DNA from: Bacteroidota bacterium | Lineage (GTDB): Bacteria; Bacteroidota; Bacteroidia; UBA4408 | Direction of reading: 5' to 3' | NCBI GenBank assembly: GCA_016718805.1 | Contig: JADKCP010000005.1 | Span: forward strand, 62,001 to 126,000 | Length of the DNA stretch: 64,000 nucleotides | Shown: positions 45,425-53,182 of the stretch, piece after piece | Numbering within the stretch: position 1 is the stretch's first letter | Layout: every line of letters begins with the position of its first letter | Notes under the pieces: generated by a model | Told to the model about the DNA's origin: nothing | The model's input: the letters and a program-made list of their open reading frames with translations, nothing else | The model's database searches: none | Position numbers and translations under genes: made by a program

Positions 45425-46777
45425 ATGAAAATTAAAATCCTATTTCTTGTTTGTGGTACTTTACTTTTTTCAACTCCACTATTTTCTGAAGTTACCACCA
45501 AAGAAATTACACAAAAAATTGATTCACTTTTAGCAGAAGCTACTAAAATGGGATTGTTTTCAGGGCATCTGCTTATGTCCCACAATGGTGAAAAAATTTA
45601 TTACCGGCAAGAGGGATATGCAGATTGGAATACAAAACGAAAAATGGATGAGAACACCTTGTTCAATATAGGTTCATTAAACAAACAGTTTACTGAAGAA
45701 ATCATACATCAATTGGTGAATGAAAAAAAATTGGAGTATTCAGATCCACTAAGCAAACACTGCAAATTTTTTCCGGATAAAATTGGGAATCAAATAACCA
45801 TCCAATTGCTTCTTGATATGAAATCAGGTTTAGGCGATTATTTGCGACATCCACAATTTGCTGAATTACAAAAAAAGGAATTCAGTTTAACTGAACTAAT
45901 TGATTTAATTAAAACTGAGCCCTTGCTTTTTGAACCGGGGACACACCGTGAATATTCCAATTCGGGCTATGCTGTATTAGGCGCTGTTATTGAAAAAGTA
46001 ACACAATTAAGTTTTGAGAAAAATATTGAAGAGCGAATAGTAAAACCCTTAGGATTAAAAAAGTTAATTTATTCAAAATCTGAAAAGTCAAAAGAACTTA
46101 ATCGAGCATTTGGAACAGAAATAGACTTTGATGGAAATAAACTTAGTATGGATGATATTTCTAACAGCACTCCTGCAGGTGGCATCTATACAACGCTAGA
46201 TAATTTATTTCAATTTGTTGAAGCTAAACGAAAGGCCCTATTACCTTCTGCTAAAATTTACAAAAGTGGCAGCATAGCAGGTGGAACACCACTTTGGAAT
46301 AGCACCATTAACTTTGATGTTGAAAGCGATTACTCCTTTGTTGTTATTGCGAATACAGGTTCTATTGCCGATGAATTAACTTTCCGAATTAATGCTATAC
46401 TGAAAAACAAGCCCTTTCCTCCTTTAAATTATCCTATTAAAAATGTGTTGTATAATTTACTGAGAAGTGAAGGAAGTGAATATGTAAAGTTAAATGCAAC
46501 TAAACTAGCCGAGCAAGCCGGTTTGCCATTTGATGAACGATTTTTTAATTACTTCGGTTACCAATTTATTGAGGCCAAAAAAATTGAATATGCCATACAG
46601 TTGTTTAAAATTAACGTTGAACTGTTTCCTACCATACCCAATACCTACGATAGTTTAGCAGAAGCCTATATGCTATCAGGTGATAAAAAATCTGCTTTAA
46701 ACTTTTACAAGGAGGAATTAAAATTGCAGCCCAACAATGAGCAATTAAAAAAGCGGATTGGCGAATTGGAAAAATAA
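45425..46777 (+). CDS. Serine hydrolase (beta-lactamase/DD-peptidase fold) with TPR tail
   Basis: 450 residues. A signal peptide (about 1-21) is followed by a class C beta-lactamase-like domain: SxxK at Ser84-Lys87 (NIGSLNKQF) and YSN at 177-179 (HREYSNSGY). The third motif is atypical (GSIAGGT instead of KTG or HTG). Residues about 370-450 form TPR-like helices (YAIQLFKINVELFP, SLAEAYMLSGDKKSALNFY). The substrate could be a peptide, a D-amino-acid ester or another ester. It is 213 bp upstream of a dlt-like operon, which makes an FmtA-like D-aminoacyl esterase role worth testing. That is only inference. Confidence 0.78.
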   Translation: MKIKILFLVCGTLLFSTPLFSEVTTKEITQKIDSLLAEATKMGLFSGHLLMSHNGEKIYYRQEGYADWNTKRKMDENTLFNIGSLNKQFTEEIIHQLVNEKKLEYSDPLSKHCKFFPDKIGNQITIQLLLDMKSGLGDYLRHPQFAELQKKEFSLTELIDLIKTEPLLFEPGTHREYSNSGYAVLGAVIEKVTQLSFEKNIEERIVKPLGLKKLIYSKSEKSKELNRAFGTEIDFDGNKLSMDDISNSTPAGGIYTTLDNLFQFVEAKRKALLPSAKIYKSGSIAGGTPLWNSTINFDVESDYSFVVIANTGSIADELTFRINAILKNKPFPPLNYPIKNVLYNLLRSEGSEYVKLNATKLAEQAGLPFDERFFNYFGYQFIEAKKIEYAIQLFKINVELFPTIPNTYDSLAEAYMLSGDKKSALNFYKEELKLQPNNEQLKKRIGELEK

Positions 46778-46842
46778 AAAAAATGATTCCTACTTATTGC
46801 TTCTGTTGACTGATTCGTAGTTAGATACTTATTTTGCTATCG

Positions 46843-46880
46843 TTTACTTGTAAAGTACTACTCAAGTAAATTTAACTTTG
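46843..46880 (+). promoter_or_regulatory. Inverted repeat and -7 element upstream of dltC
   Basis: A perfect 8-bp inverted repeat, TTTACTTG (46843-46850) and CAAGTAAA (46863-46870) with a 12-bp spacer, ends 2 bp before TAACTTTG (46873-46880), an exact TAnnTTTG. The predicted transcript would have a leader of about 100 nt before dltC. The repeat sits where a repressor or activator would act. Confidence 0.4.
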
Positions 46881-46990
46881 AGTTTTTTACTAACTTTACC
46901 CTGCCTCTCGATAAATCCTAAATCATCTTTAGAATTATCAACGGCACTATAATTTTCAAGAAAAAGCTTATAGCGTTTTACACTTAACTA

Positions 46991-47218
46991 ATGGATGAAT
47001 TAGTATCGTTTATTCAGGCTGAAATTGCAGCCATTGCGTTTATAAAAGTTTCTCCTTCCGAATCTTTACTTAAGTCAAAATTGCTTGATTCAATAGCCAT
47101 TGTTGATTTATTAGTAAGTATTGAGGAAAAAACAGGAAAAAAAATTCCACAACATTTAATCACTGAAGACAATTTCGACAGCATCGATAAAATTATTAGC
47201 ATTGTTGGAAGTATATAA
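46991..47218 (+). CDS. dltC: Acyl/D-alanyl carrier protein (DltC-like)
   Basis: 75 residues, the right size for a carrier protein. The 4'-phosphopantetheine site is Ser34 in LLDSIAIVDLLVSIEEKTGKKIP (in part; the D-S-I pattern is typical). Helix II with VDLLVSIEE and the closing SIDKIISIV helix complete the fold. By homology it would carry D-alanine activated by the DltA-like ligase at 49803. It is 6 bp upstream of the DltD-like gene and is the first gene of the dlt-like operon. Confidence 0.82.
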   Translation: MDELVSFIQAEIAAIAFIKVSPSESLLKSKLLDSIAIVDLLVSIEEKTGKKIPQHLITEDNFDSIDKIISIVGSI

Positions 47219-47224
47219 ACAACT

Positions 47225-48412
47225 ATGAAAAAGCTATTGCTCTTTTGTATAATCCCTTTTGCAATAGCTTTATTATTCACTTTTCAACTTACTGTCAATC
47301 CAAGTTTCTCCAATTTATTTTTTTCGGATGTATCAACTGCTGATTTGAATGAAACTAAACTTCGCTATATCGAGAATTTTAGTTTACATCCCGAAAGTGA
47401 AGCTGCTTTTTTAAGTAATGAGCAAGGAAAAGCAACCATTTATTTATTGGGCTCTTCGGAGTTAGCCACTAATACTACAGCAGTTCCCTATAATTTTATT
47501 CCATCCAATTTTAACACACAGGTTACTGCCATTGGCCATGCGGGAAATCAATGTTTATCGATTTATGCGCAATTGTTGGCGAATAGCTATCGACTTAATA
47601 ATGCACCAATAGTTATTATCTTATCACCCGGTTGGTTTGAATCGAAAGCTGCAAAAGGTACAAGCTCTGCCCTGTTCTTAGAATTTAATTCGGAACATTT
47701 TTTACATAAAACTACAAATGCCAAGGTGGAGGATGAATTTAAGACCTACCTCAATGCTCGGATTGCATCTATGTATCCGGAGTTTAGCTCTCCCCATCTT
47801 CAACTGAAGCGAATGTATTTCGAACATCAAAGTTCAAAAAGTATCCTGCATGCTTTATTCTTTAAGCCTTTGTTATTTATCACCCATCAATTCATCAATC
47901 TTAATAAATCTAATCCTGCTGTTGCAACTACTAAAAGTATTGATGAGGAAGCTATATCAATCCATCCCATCGACTGGGATAGTTTATTTCAAACAAGTAA
48001 ACAAGAAGTTGAAAAGGCTGTTACAAACAATGAATTGGGAATTGCTAATGATTACTACAACGAATTTATTCATGGTAAAAATGGTAAAATTCAACCGGTT
48101 GAAGCTAGTTTAAATCAAGAATTACAAGATTGCAAAATGCTGATAAAGCTGCTTAAGTCACAACATGCACGTGCATCCTTTATTATTTCACCTTTAAATG
48201 CTTTATACTATAAAAACTGTAACGCGCTTTCACCGGTTGTTTCAGATCTTGAAAATGAACTAGCTGCTGCAAATTTTCCTTATTTAAATTTATTTGAAGG
48301 GGATGCTAAAAAGTATGATAAAGCGCTATTACACGATGTTATGCACTTTTCGGATTACGGCTGGTATAAGGTTGATAAATTTATAATTGATACTTATTCA
48401 ATAACAAAGTAA
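47225..48412 (+). CDS. dltD: DltD-like membrane-anchored SGNH-fold protein
   Basis: 395 residues. One N-terminal transmembrane helix (about 3-21) leads to an extracytoplasmic domain. GSSELATNTTAVPYNFIPS (about 76-94) is the DltD nucleophile region (GSSE). The C-terminal DVMHFSDYGWYKVD (about 377-390) carries the Asp-x-x-His pair. Gram-positive DltD helps transfer D-alanine to lipoteichoic acid at the outer leaflet. Here it is 6 bp after dltC and 1 bp before the DltX-like gene, so it belongs to the same operon. Confidence 0.85.
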   Translation: MKKLLLFCIIPFAIALLFTFQLTVNPSFSNLFFSDVSTADLNETKLRYIENFSLHPESEAAFLSNEQGKATIYLLGSSELATNTTAVPYNFIPSNFNTQVTAIGHAGNQCLSIYAQLLANSYRLNNAPIVIILSPGWFESKAAKGTSSALFLEFNSEHFLHKTTNAKVEDEFKTYLNARIASMYPEFSSPHLQLKRMYFEHQSSKSILHALFFKPLLFITHQFINLNKSNPAVATTKSIDEEAISIHPIDWDSLFQTSKQEVEKAVTNNELGIANDYYNEFIHGKNGKIQPVEASLNQELQDCKMLIKLLKSQHARASFIISPLNALYYKNCNALSPVVSDLENELAAANFPYLNLFEGDAKKYDKALLHDVMHFSDYGWYKVDKFIIDTYSITK

Positions 48413-48413
48413 C

Positions 48414-48557
48414 ATGAAAAACGGCTTGCATTTTATTTTACGAACACTGCTCTATGTAAGTATGGGTATTGCTTTGTTTTACTTGTATTCGCCACAGAAT
48501 AAACATCCCGAAAATAAGACTCGCTCAGCCATTCAGTTCGTATATCAACAATTTTAA
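48414..48557 (+). CDS. DltX-like 47-residue membrane protein
   Basis: A short ORF (ATG 48414, TAA 48555-48557) fills exactly the space between dltD (1 bp) and dltB (1 bp). It encodes a basic N-terminus MKNGLHFILR, one transmembrane helix (about 11-25; TLLYVSMGIALFYLY), a polar linker and the C-terminus FVYQQF. Gram-positive DltX has the same plan and ends with a similar F-x-Y-x-x-F motif whose tyrosine has been implicated in accepting the D-alanyl group. Size, topology, ending and location together make this the DltX counterpart. Overall identity is too low to see by eye. Confidence 0.75.
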   Translation: MKNGLHFILRTLLYVSMGIALFYLYSPQNKHPENKTRSAIQFVYQQF

Positions 48558-48558
48558 C

Positions 48559-49722
48559 ATGCTGCCATTTAGCTCTTACGAATTCTTTATTTTGATGGCG
48601 CTCTACATAGGCCTCATTGTGCTGTGTAAGCAAATTGTTGCTGCGCGCTTTTATTCAGTCGTGTTAGCAGTGCTTAATTTAGGATACCTATTATTCGTTT
48701 ATCCAGAGCCATTACATTTTTTATTACTCATTCTATTTTCTTACCTGATTACTTATTTGTTAAGCGATTTACTGAAAGTAGCAAACAAGCTGATAGGAAT
48801 TGTGGTATTATTGCTTCCCATGCTGCTGGTAAAGTTCGATATACGAATCGCTACTTATCCTTTTGTACTAAACAACTTGCTTTCGTTTGCCGGATTATCC
48901 TATGCCAGTTTCAGAATTATGGGCTATTACATGGATAAAGCCCCTGATGAAAAAATGAGTGATGCCCTCACTTATTTCAATTTTTTAGCCTTCACTCCTA
49001 CTCTATTAATTGGACCAATAGATAAATTTTCCCGATTCAAAAATTCACTAGAAAAGGGCTTTTCAAGTATTAACTCCACAAATTTCATCGCAGGTTGGGA
49101 TGCTTTGATGAAGGGAATTGCGTTTAAATACATTTTTGCCGAACTCGTTCAACGCTACTGTCTATCGGTGGTCGACAAAGAATCGAGCGAATTGTTACCC
49201 ATGTTAATTACCATGTATGGCTACTATGTATATTTATTTTTTGATTTTGCCGGTTACTCCTTATTGGCACTTGGAATAGGAAAAATGATGGGCATGGAAG
49301 TACCTGTAAATTTCACCAATCCTTTTGTTGCCATGAATCCGCAAGACTTTTGGCGAAGGTTTCACATCAGTTTGGGCGATTGGTTAAGGACCTATTTTTT
49401 TACTCCCTTGTACATGTTTTTTACACGAAAAAAGGGCTTAAAAAAATATCCGCTCTTCCGACAAAACATATCCTTGGTGTTAACCTTTTTATTAATGGGC
49501 TGCTGGAATGGGTTTAAGTTCAACTTTATTTTGAGCGGACTTTTGTTTGGGCTATTTTCTGCGATACACAATACTTATGTTGTGCAATGTAAAAAGAAAG
49601 GTAAAGACGTAATATTCGGAAATTTAAATACTACCGCTGTGCGCATTATTAGTATTGTTATTACCTTTAACCTGGTTGCTTTTGCGCTGTATATATTTAG
49701 TGGATATTGTCCATTCATTTAA
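48559..49722 (+). CDS. dltB: DltB-like MBOAT acyltransferase
   Basis: 387 residues from the ATG at 48559. An in-frame ATG at 48469 lies inside the DltX-like gene and would add 30 unrelated residues. About eleven transmembrane helices are present. The MBOAT signature MNPQDFWRRFHISLGDWL includes His269. The second conserved region reads LLMGCWNGFKF, with Asn317 at the position where DltB and AlgI proteins normally have the WHG histidine. A His occurs 20 residues further on (AIHNTY, 337). By homology it moves the acyl group from the carrier protein across the membrane. It is the fourth gene of the dlt-like operon. Confidence 0.85.
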   Translation: MLPFSSYEFFILMALYIGLIVLCKQIVAARFYSVVLAVLNLGYLLFVYPEPLHFLLLILFSYLITYLLSDLLKVANKLIGIVVLLLPMLLVKFDIRIATYPFVLNNLLSFAGLSYASFRIMGYYMDKAPDEKMSDALTYFNFLAFTPTLLIGPIDKFSRFKNSLEKGFSSINSTNFIAGWDALMKGIAFKYIFAELVQRYCLSVVDKESSELLPMLITMYGYYVYLFFDFAGYSLLALGIGKMMGMEVPVNFTNPFVAMNPQDFWRRFHISLGDWLRTYFFTPLYMFFTRKKGLKKYPLFRQNISLVLTFLLMGCWNGFKFNFILSGLLFGLFSAIHNTYVVQCKKKGKDVIFGNLNTTAVRIISIVITFNLVAFALYIFSGYCPFI

Positions 49723-49729
49723 GGATTGA

Positions 49730-49737
49730 TATTTTTG
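49730..49737 (+). promoter_or_regulatory. Candidate internal -7 element before dltA
   Basis: TATTTTTG fits TAnnTTTG exactly in the 80-bp gap between dltB and dltA, so dltA may have its own promoter. Confidence 0.3.
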
Positions 49738-49802
49738 ATTGATCAATGTTTGCAGTGGTAAAAAACAAAAAATTGACGGGTTTATAAATCAGCATTTCCA
49801 TC

Positions 49803-51314
49803 ATGTATTACGATTTTACACAAAATATATTTGCCGACACCACAGTAAATCGCACTAAAATTGCGGTTGCAGGAAGCGATACCGATATTAGTTGGGAGCA
49901 TTTGCAACAGCGTTGTTTGCAATTGGTGGATACGCTTAAAAAACTCCAAATTCCACAAGGTCATCCTGTATTGATATTTGGCCATAAAGAATCGTATTTC
50001 CCACTTGCCATGCTGGCTTGTATGCATGCTAAAATTCCATACATCCCAATGGATAAAATTTATCCGCTTGAGCGAATTAAAAAAATTGCTGAGAGTACTC
50101 GTTCACAAGTTTTAATAAACTGTACAACTACCAAGCTTGATTTGGAATTGGCTTATACCATTCAATCAGATGGAACATTTTTACAAAATTACAGCCCCAA
50201 TTTTAATGAGGCAATTTATGGCGATAGGAATGATCCCTTAAGTTACATTATGTTTACCTCGGGTTCTACCGGCGAGCCCAAGGGTGTGCAAATAACCCGA
50301 AATGCTGTGCTTGCATACATTAATTGGTCGACACGAGATTTTGGATTTAGCGAAAAGGATGTTTTTTTAAATCAGGCTCCTTTTACTTTCGATGTTTCTC
50401 TTTCGGATGTATTGCTGAGTTTCGCTTTAGGTGGAAGTTTGGTGCTTAGTTCAACTGAACTAATTTCGAACCAAGTCTTGTTTCTCGAAAGACTTAAAAA
50501 ATATGCATGTACAGTATGGACTTCTACTCCTTCATTTGCCTACTTATTTTTACGTAACCAATTATTTAACTTTAGTGAATTGCCTGCATTGCATACTTTT
50601 TTATTTATTGGAGAAGAGCTTCCCAACAGAACTGCAGCTAGTTTAAAAAAACAATTTACCGGAGCTAGAGTAGTAAATGCTTATGGTCCAACAGAAGCAA
50701 CAATTATAACTACCTTTATTGATATAACAGAATCAATTATTGAAAAATATGCCTCACTTCCAATAGGATTTGCAATGCCGGGGAGCGAATTGTTGATTAA
50801 AAAAATTGAACCGGATGCTAAGGAGGGCGAATTAATAATTGTTGGAGATCATGTTTCTACCGGCTATTTTAAGCGAGAGGATCTGAACAAGGAAAAATTT
50901 TATGTACACGAAGGTAAGCGTGCATTTAAAACCGGCGACCTTGCGTATTTTGCAGAAGGAATGTTCTTCTTTTTAGGGCGTAACGACGATCAAATAAAAT
51001 TCAATGGATATAGAATTGAACTAAGCGAAATTTCTGCGGTTATTTGCAAACATCAAGCTGTAAAAGACTCGGTAACTGTAGCGCTCAAACGAAACAATGA
51101 AGTAAAAAAAATTATCAGCTTTATTATAGCTAAGCCTGATGCGAATGAATCGATACTTGCAACTGAACTGAAGCAAAATTTAGCACTTACTTTACCTTAT
51201 TACATGATTCCGGGAGACCTGTGTTTTGTTGAAGAATTTCCTTACAGCTTAAGTCATAAAATTGACAAGAATAAATTAATTGAAAACTATTTAAGAGAGA
51301 AGCTTTCTAGCTGA
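49803..51314 (+). CDS. dltA: D-alanine--carrier protein ligase (DltA-like adenylation enzyme)
   Basis: 503 residues, the typical DltA length. Adenylation motifs are TSGSTGEPKGVQ (about 150-161), NAYGPTEATI (about 293-302), a GDLAYF block with TGD (about 379-385), FNGYRIELSEI (about 400-410) and the C-terminal lysine in SHKIDKNKL (about 487-495). It would activate D-alanine with ATP and load it onto the DltC-like carrier. D-Ala specificity is inferred from the operon; another small amino acid is possible. It ends the dltC-D-X-B-A set. Confidence 0.85.
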   Translation: MYYDFTQNIFADTTVNRTKIAVAGSDTDISWEHLQQRCLQLVDTLKKLQIPQGHPVLIFGHKESYFPLAMLACMHAKIPYIPMDKIYPLERIKKIAESTRSQVLINCTTTKLDLELAYTIQSDGTFLQNYSPNFNEAIYGDRNDPLSYIMFTSGSTGEPKGVQITRNAVLAYINWSTRDFGFSEKDVFLNQAPFTFDVSLSDVLLSFALGGSLVLSSTELISNQVLFLERLKKYACTVWTSTPSFAYLFLRNQLFNFSELPALHTFLFIGEELPNRTAASLKKQFTGARVVNAYGPTEATIITTFIDITESIIEKYASLPIGFAMPGSELLIKKIEPDAKEGELIIVGDHVSTGYFKREDLNKEKFYVHEGKRAFKTGDLAYFAEGMFFFLGRNDDQIKFNGYRIELSEISAVICKHQAVKDSVTVALKRNNEVKKIISFIIAKPDANESILATELKQNLALTLPYYMIPGDLCFVEEFPYSLSHKIDKNKLIENYLREKLSS

Positions 51315-51357
51315 TAAAGATCAGTGCACAATGTGCTGTAAAGAGAAGTATTTTGCT

Positions 51358-51365
51358 TAAATTTG
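51358..51365 (+). promoter_or_regulatory. Candidate -7 element of the YtxH operon
   Basis: TAAATTTG fits TAnnTTTG exactly, 17 bp upstream of the ATG at 51383. Confidence 0.42.
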
Positions 51366-51382
51366 ACTGAAAGATATATTCC

Positions 51383-51580
51383 ATGAGCTCTAACAACAAA
51401 TTACTCTTTGGCTTTATTGCCGGTGCTGCAGCAGGGATACTTGCTGCCACTTTACTATCGAAGGAAGATAGAGATAAAATTGCAGCGAAATTAAAAGATA
51501 AAGCCAGTAAATTCAGAGATAAGATTGCTTCCGAGTTAGGCGATACTTCGAATCAGGACAGCTCAGAAAAATCAAGTTAA
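51383..51580 (+). CDS. YtxH domain-containing protein
   Basis: 65 residues. A glycine-rich transmembrane helix with the family signature FGFIAGAAAGILAATLLS (about 9-26) is followed by a charged coiled tail (KEDRDKIAAKLKDKASKFRDK). YtxH proteins are general-stress-type small membrane proteins of unknown function. It is the first of three tightly packed genes (2 bp, then a 17-bp overlap). Confidence 0.85.
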   Translation: MSSNNKLLFGFIAGAAAGILAATLLSKEDRDKIAAKLKDKASKFRDKIASELGDTSNQDSSEKSS

Positions 51581-51582
51581 CT

Positions 51583-51954
51583 ATGTCGGAAGAATATAAA
51601 AATGAGTATGAAAAATTGTGGGAGGAATGGCTTCCACGATTAAAAGATTATTCAAACAACCGACTCGAACTCTTAAAGTTAACGCTGGTTGAAGCAATTG
51701 CGAAAATGACTGCGGCAGCTACTGCCAACTTGCTATTATTTCTGAGTTTTTTCGCTTTTTTCGTATTCATTAGTTTGGGTTTAGCCTTATACATCGGTCA
51801 TGTATTAGGAGCATATTACCTTGGATTTATACTTATTGCAGGATTTTATCTTTTACTGTTCCTAGTCATTTTAGTGTTCCGAAAAAGTATGATTGAAAAG
51901 CCCATCATAAATCAAACAATTAAAAAAATTCTGGAAGATGAGCACGAAAACTAA
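51583..51954 (+). CDS. Phage-holin-like (Phage_holin_3_6 type) membrane protein
   Basis: 123 residues. An amphipathic charged N-terminus (about 1-35; DYSNNRLELLKLTLVEA) is followed by two transmembrane helices (about 47-70 and 75-103) and a short basic tail. This is the layout of the chromosomal Phage_holin_3_6 family that usually travels with YtxH genes in Bacteroidota. It is not part of a prophage here. Function unknown. Confidence 0.75.
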   Translation: MSEEYKNEYEKLWEEWLPRLKDYSNNRLELLKLTLVEAIAKMTAAATANLLLFLSFFAFFVFISLGLALYIGHVLGAYYLGFILIAGFYLLLFLVILVFRKSMIEKPIINQTIKKILEDEHEN

Positions 51955-52267
51955 AATTACCAATTACCAATCACTGTTGCTCGAAAAGCAGCGTTTAAGC
52001 TTACTGTGCGCATCGCAAGAAAAAGACATGGCTGCTAATTTTGGTCAATTAAAAAAAACACTTAACCCTAGCAGTTTAATGCGAGAAGCAATACTGGAAA
52101 TAATTCCCAGAGAAATTCGTGAAAATAAAATCATTTCATTTTTCCTATCCTTTCTAAAAAGCGATGCTGCTGAAGGAGATGAAAACAAGGATATTTTTTC
52201 CTTTGCAAAAACTACTGTTCTAACTGCCGCATTAAAATATCTGGACAAATTTTTATCAAAAAATTAG
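51938..52267 (+). CDS. Small conserved protein of the YtxH/holin-like set
   Basis: 109 residues, overlapping the holin-like gene by 17 bp. The N-terminal half is a charged helix (SLLLEKQRLSLLCASQEKDMAANF) and the middle carries LNPSSLMREAILEIIP, followed by a short hydrophobic segment ISFFLSFL and a C-terminal helix. I do not recognise a named family. The overlap suggests translational coupling and a shared role at the membrane. Confidence 0.6.
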   Translation: MSTKTKITNYQSLLLEKQRLSLLCASQEKDMAANFGQLKKTLNPSSLMREAILEIIPREIRENKIISFFLSFLKSDAAEGDENKDIFSFAKTTVLTAALKYLDKFLSKN

Positions 52268-52685
52268 CCGATTGTTTCGTTTTAATTGAAGCGAGCATAG
52301 TAGCAATTTTTTATCTTAAGTTAGGAAATACAATAAGTCTTTACTCTAACTTGTTTACCTTTTTAAATCTTATCTAAAGAAGCTAATTCTATTTAAATAC
52401 TAGTTTATAAATTGTGATGTTGGAGTAAATTTCATAAAATTTCAAACTTAATTTCTCTGCTACTATTTACAATTTTCAGCTAGATTTTGTGGTATTACAC
52501 CTTTGCATATTTCCAAATTTATCAAGAAGAAAAGTTTTCTAGTTGTAACTCTCTTACTTGTTAAGAAAGTGGAAATTGTATTGTTGTGTTCTTGAAAATT
52601 AGGAAAGAACTATTTTGGGAATAGAGAAGTTTAACGAAGCAATTCGCTTTCTTTGATTGTAAAAAAAACAATTTTGATGAAAGCT
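52268..52685. other. AT-rich gap with no recognisable gene
   Basis: 418 bp between the YtxH operon and the doc remnant. Neither strand shows an ORF of convincing composition, a tRNA or a clear terminator. It may hold the rest of the decayed toxin gene, but I could not find the Fic/Doc HPFxxGNKRT motif on the minus strand. Confidence 0.4.
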
Positions 52686-52805
52686 TTATGCAATTATTTT
52701 ATTCATTACAGCTTTATACAATGAACGGAAATCCATGTTTTGATATCCTCGAAATTTTTCAATTAGAAACTCATGAATTGCTAAAACCTCTTTGAGATTA
52801 ATCAT
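52686..52805 (-). pseudogene. Truncated Doc-type toxin gene
   Basis: The minus strand from the ATG at 52805 encodes 39 residues. MINLKEVLAIHEFLIEKF is the characteristic start of Doc/Fic death-on-curing toxins. After that the sequence (SLYKAVMNKI) keeps only a faint match to the L-x-S-A-x-x-R-P region and stops at 52686-52688. The catalytic HxFxxxNKR motif is missing, so the toxin is dead. Its ATG overlaps the antitoxin stop by 4 bp (ATGA), the usual toxin-antitoxin arrangement. Confidence 0.6.
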
Positions 52806-52990
52806 TCAGCTAGCTTTTGAAGTAATTCCTTGTCTTCAAGTAAAATTTGTCTCAAGTTATTAGTCAGCTGAACGCTGTCGGAATCTGTATGTATAATACT
52901 TTTAAGATAATCCAAAACAGATTGCAAGACATTTTCAGGAACATTGTCCAATACTTTATGAATTTCTGTTTTAATTTCGGATGTGCTCAT
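52802..52990 (-). CDS. Antitoxin-like protein of the doc pair
   Basis: 62 residues. The start MSTSEIKTEIHKVLDNVPENVLQSVLDYLKSI (in part) resembles short helical antitoxin-type proteins of Bacteroidota (MSTxEIKxxIHxxLDxxPE..L..V..YL), with an acidic tail ending LLEDKELLQKLAE, the part that usually covers the toxin. It has no clear DNA-binding domain. Coupled by 4 bp to the truncated doc gene. Confidence 0.6.
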   Translation of the reverse strand: MSTSEIKTEIHKVLDNVPENVLQSVLDYLKSIIHTDSDSVQLTNNLRQILLEDKELLQKLAE

Positions 52991-53153
52991 TGCTATTTAC
53001 TTAGGTCTTCAAATTTACAAAAATTCCAAATTGGAATACTAAAAATAATCACTTCGATTGGGTTTTTAATCCTGCTTTTACCAGCATTAAAAGGTTAAAA
53101 ATTGAAAAAACTCTTTTCAAAATATTCCTATTTTCTATTTCATTCAGATAATG

Positions 53154-53161
53154 TAAGTTTG
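53154..53161 (+). promoter_or_regulatory. Candidate -7 element of the 291-aa T9SS protein
   Basis: TAAGTTTG fits TAnnTTTG exactly, 21 bp upstream of the ATG at 53183. Confidence 0.42.
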
Positions 53162-53182
53162 TATCTAACAAAATAGATAAAC

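Noticed and set aside
48469..48558. N-terminal extension of dltB from an upstream in-frame ATG
   Set aside because: The added 30 residues have no membrane-protein character and lie over the DltX-like gene in another frame. The ATG at 48559 begins directly after it.
51583..51954. Holin-like gene as evidence of a prophage
   Set aside because: No phage structural, integrase or lysis genes are near it. This holin-like family commonly sits beside YtxH in bacterial chromosomes.
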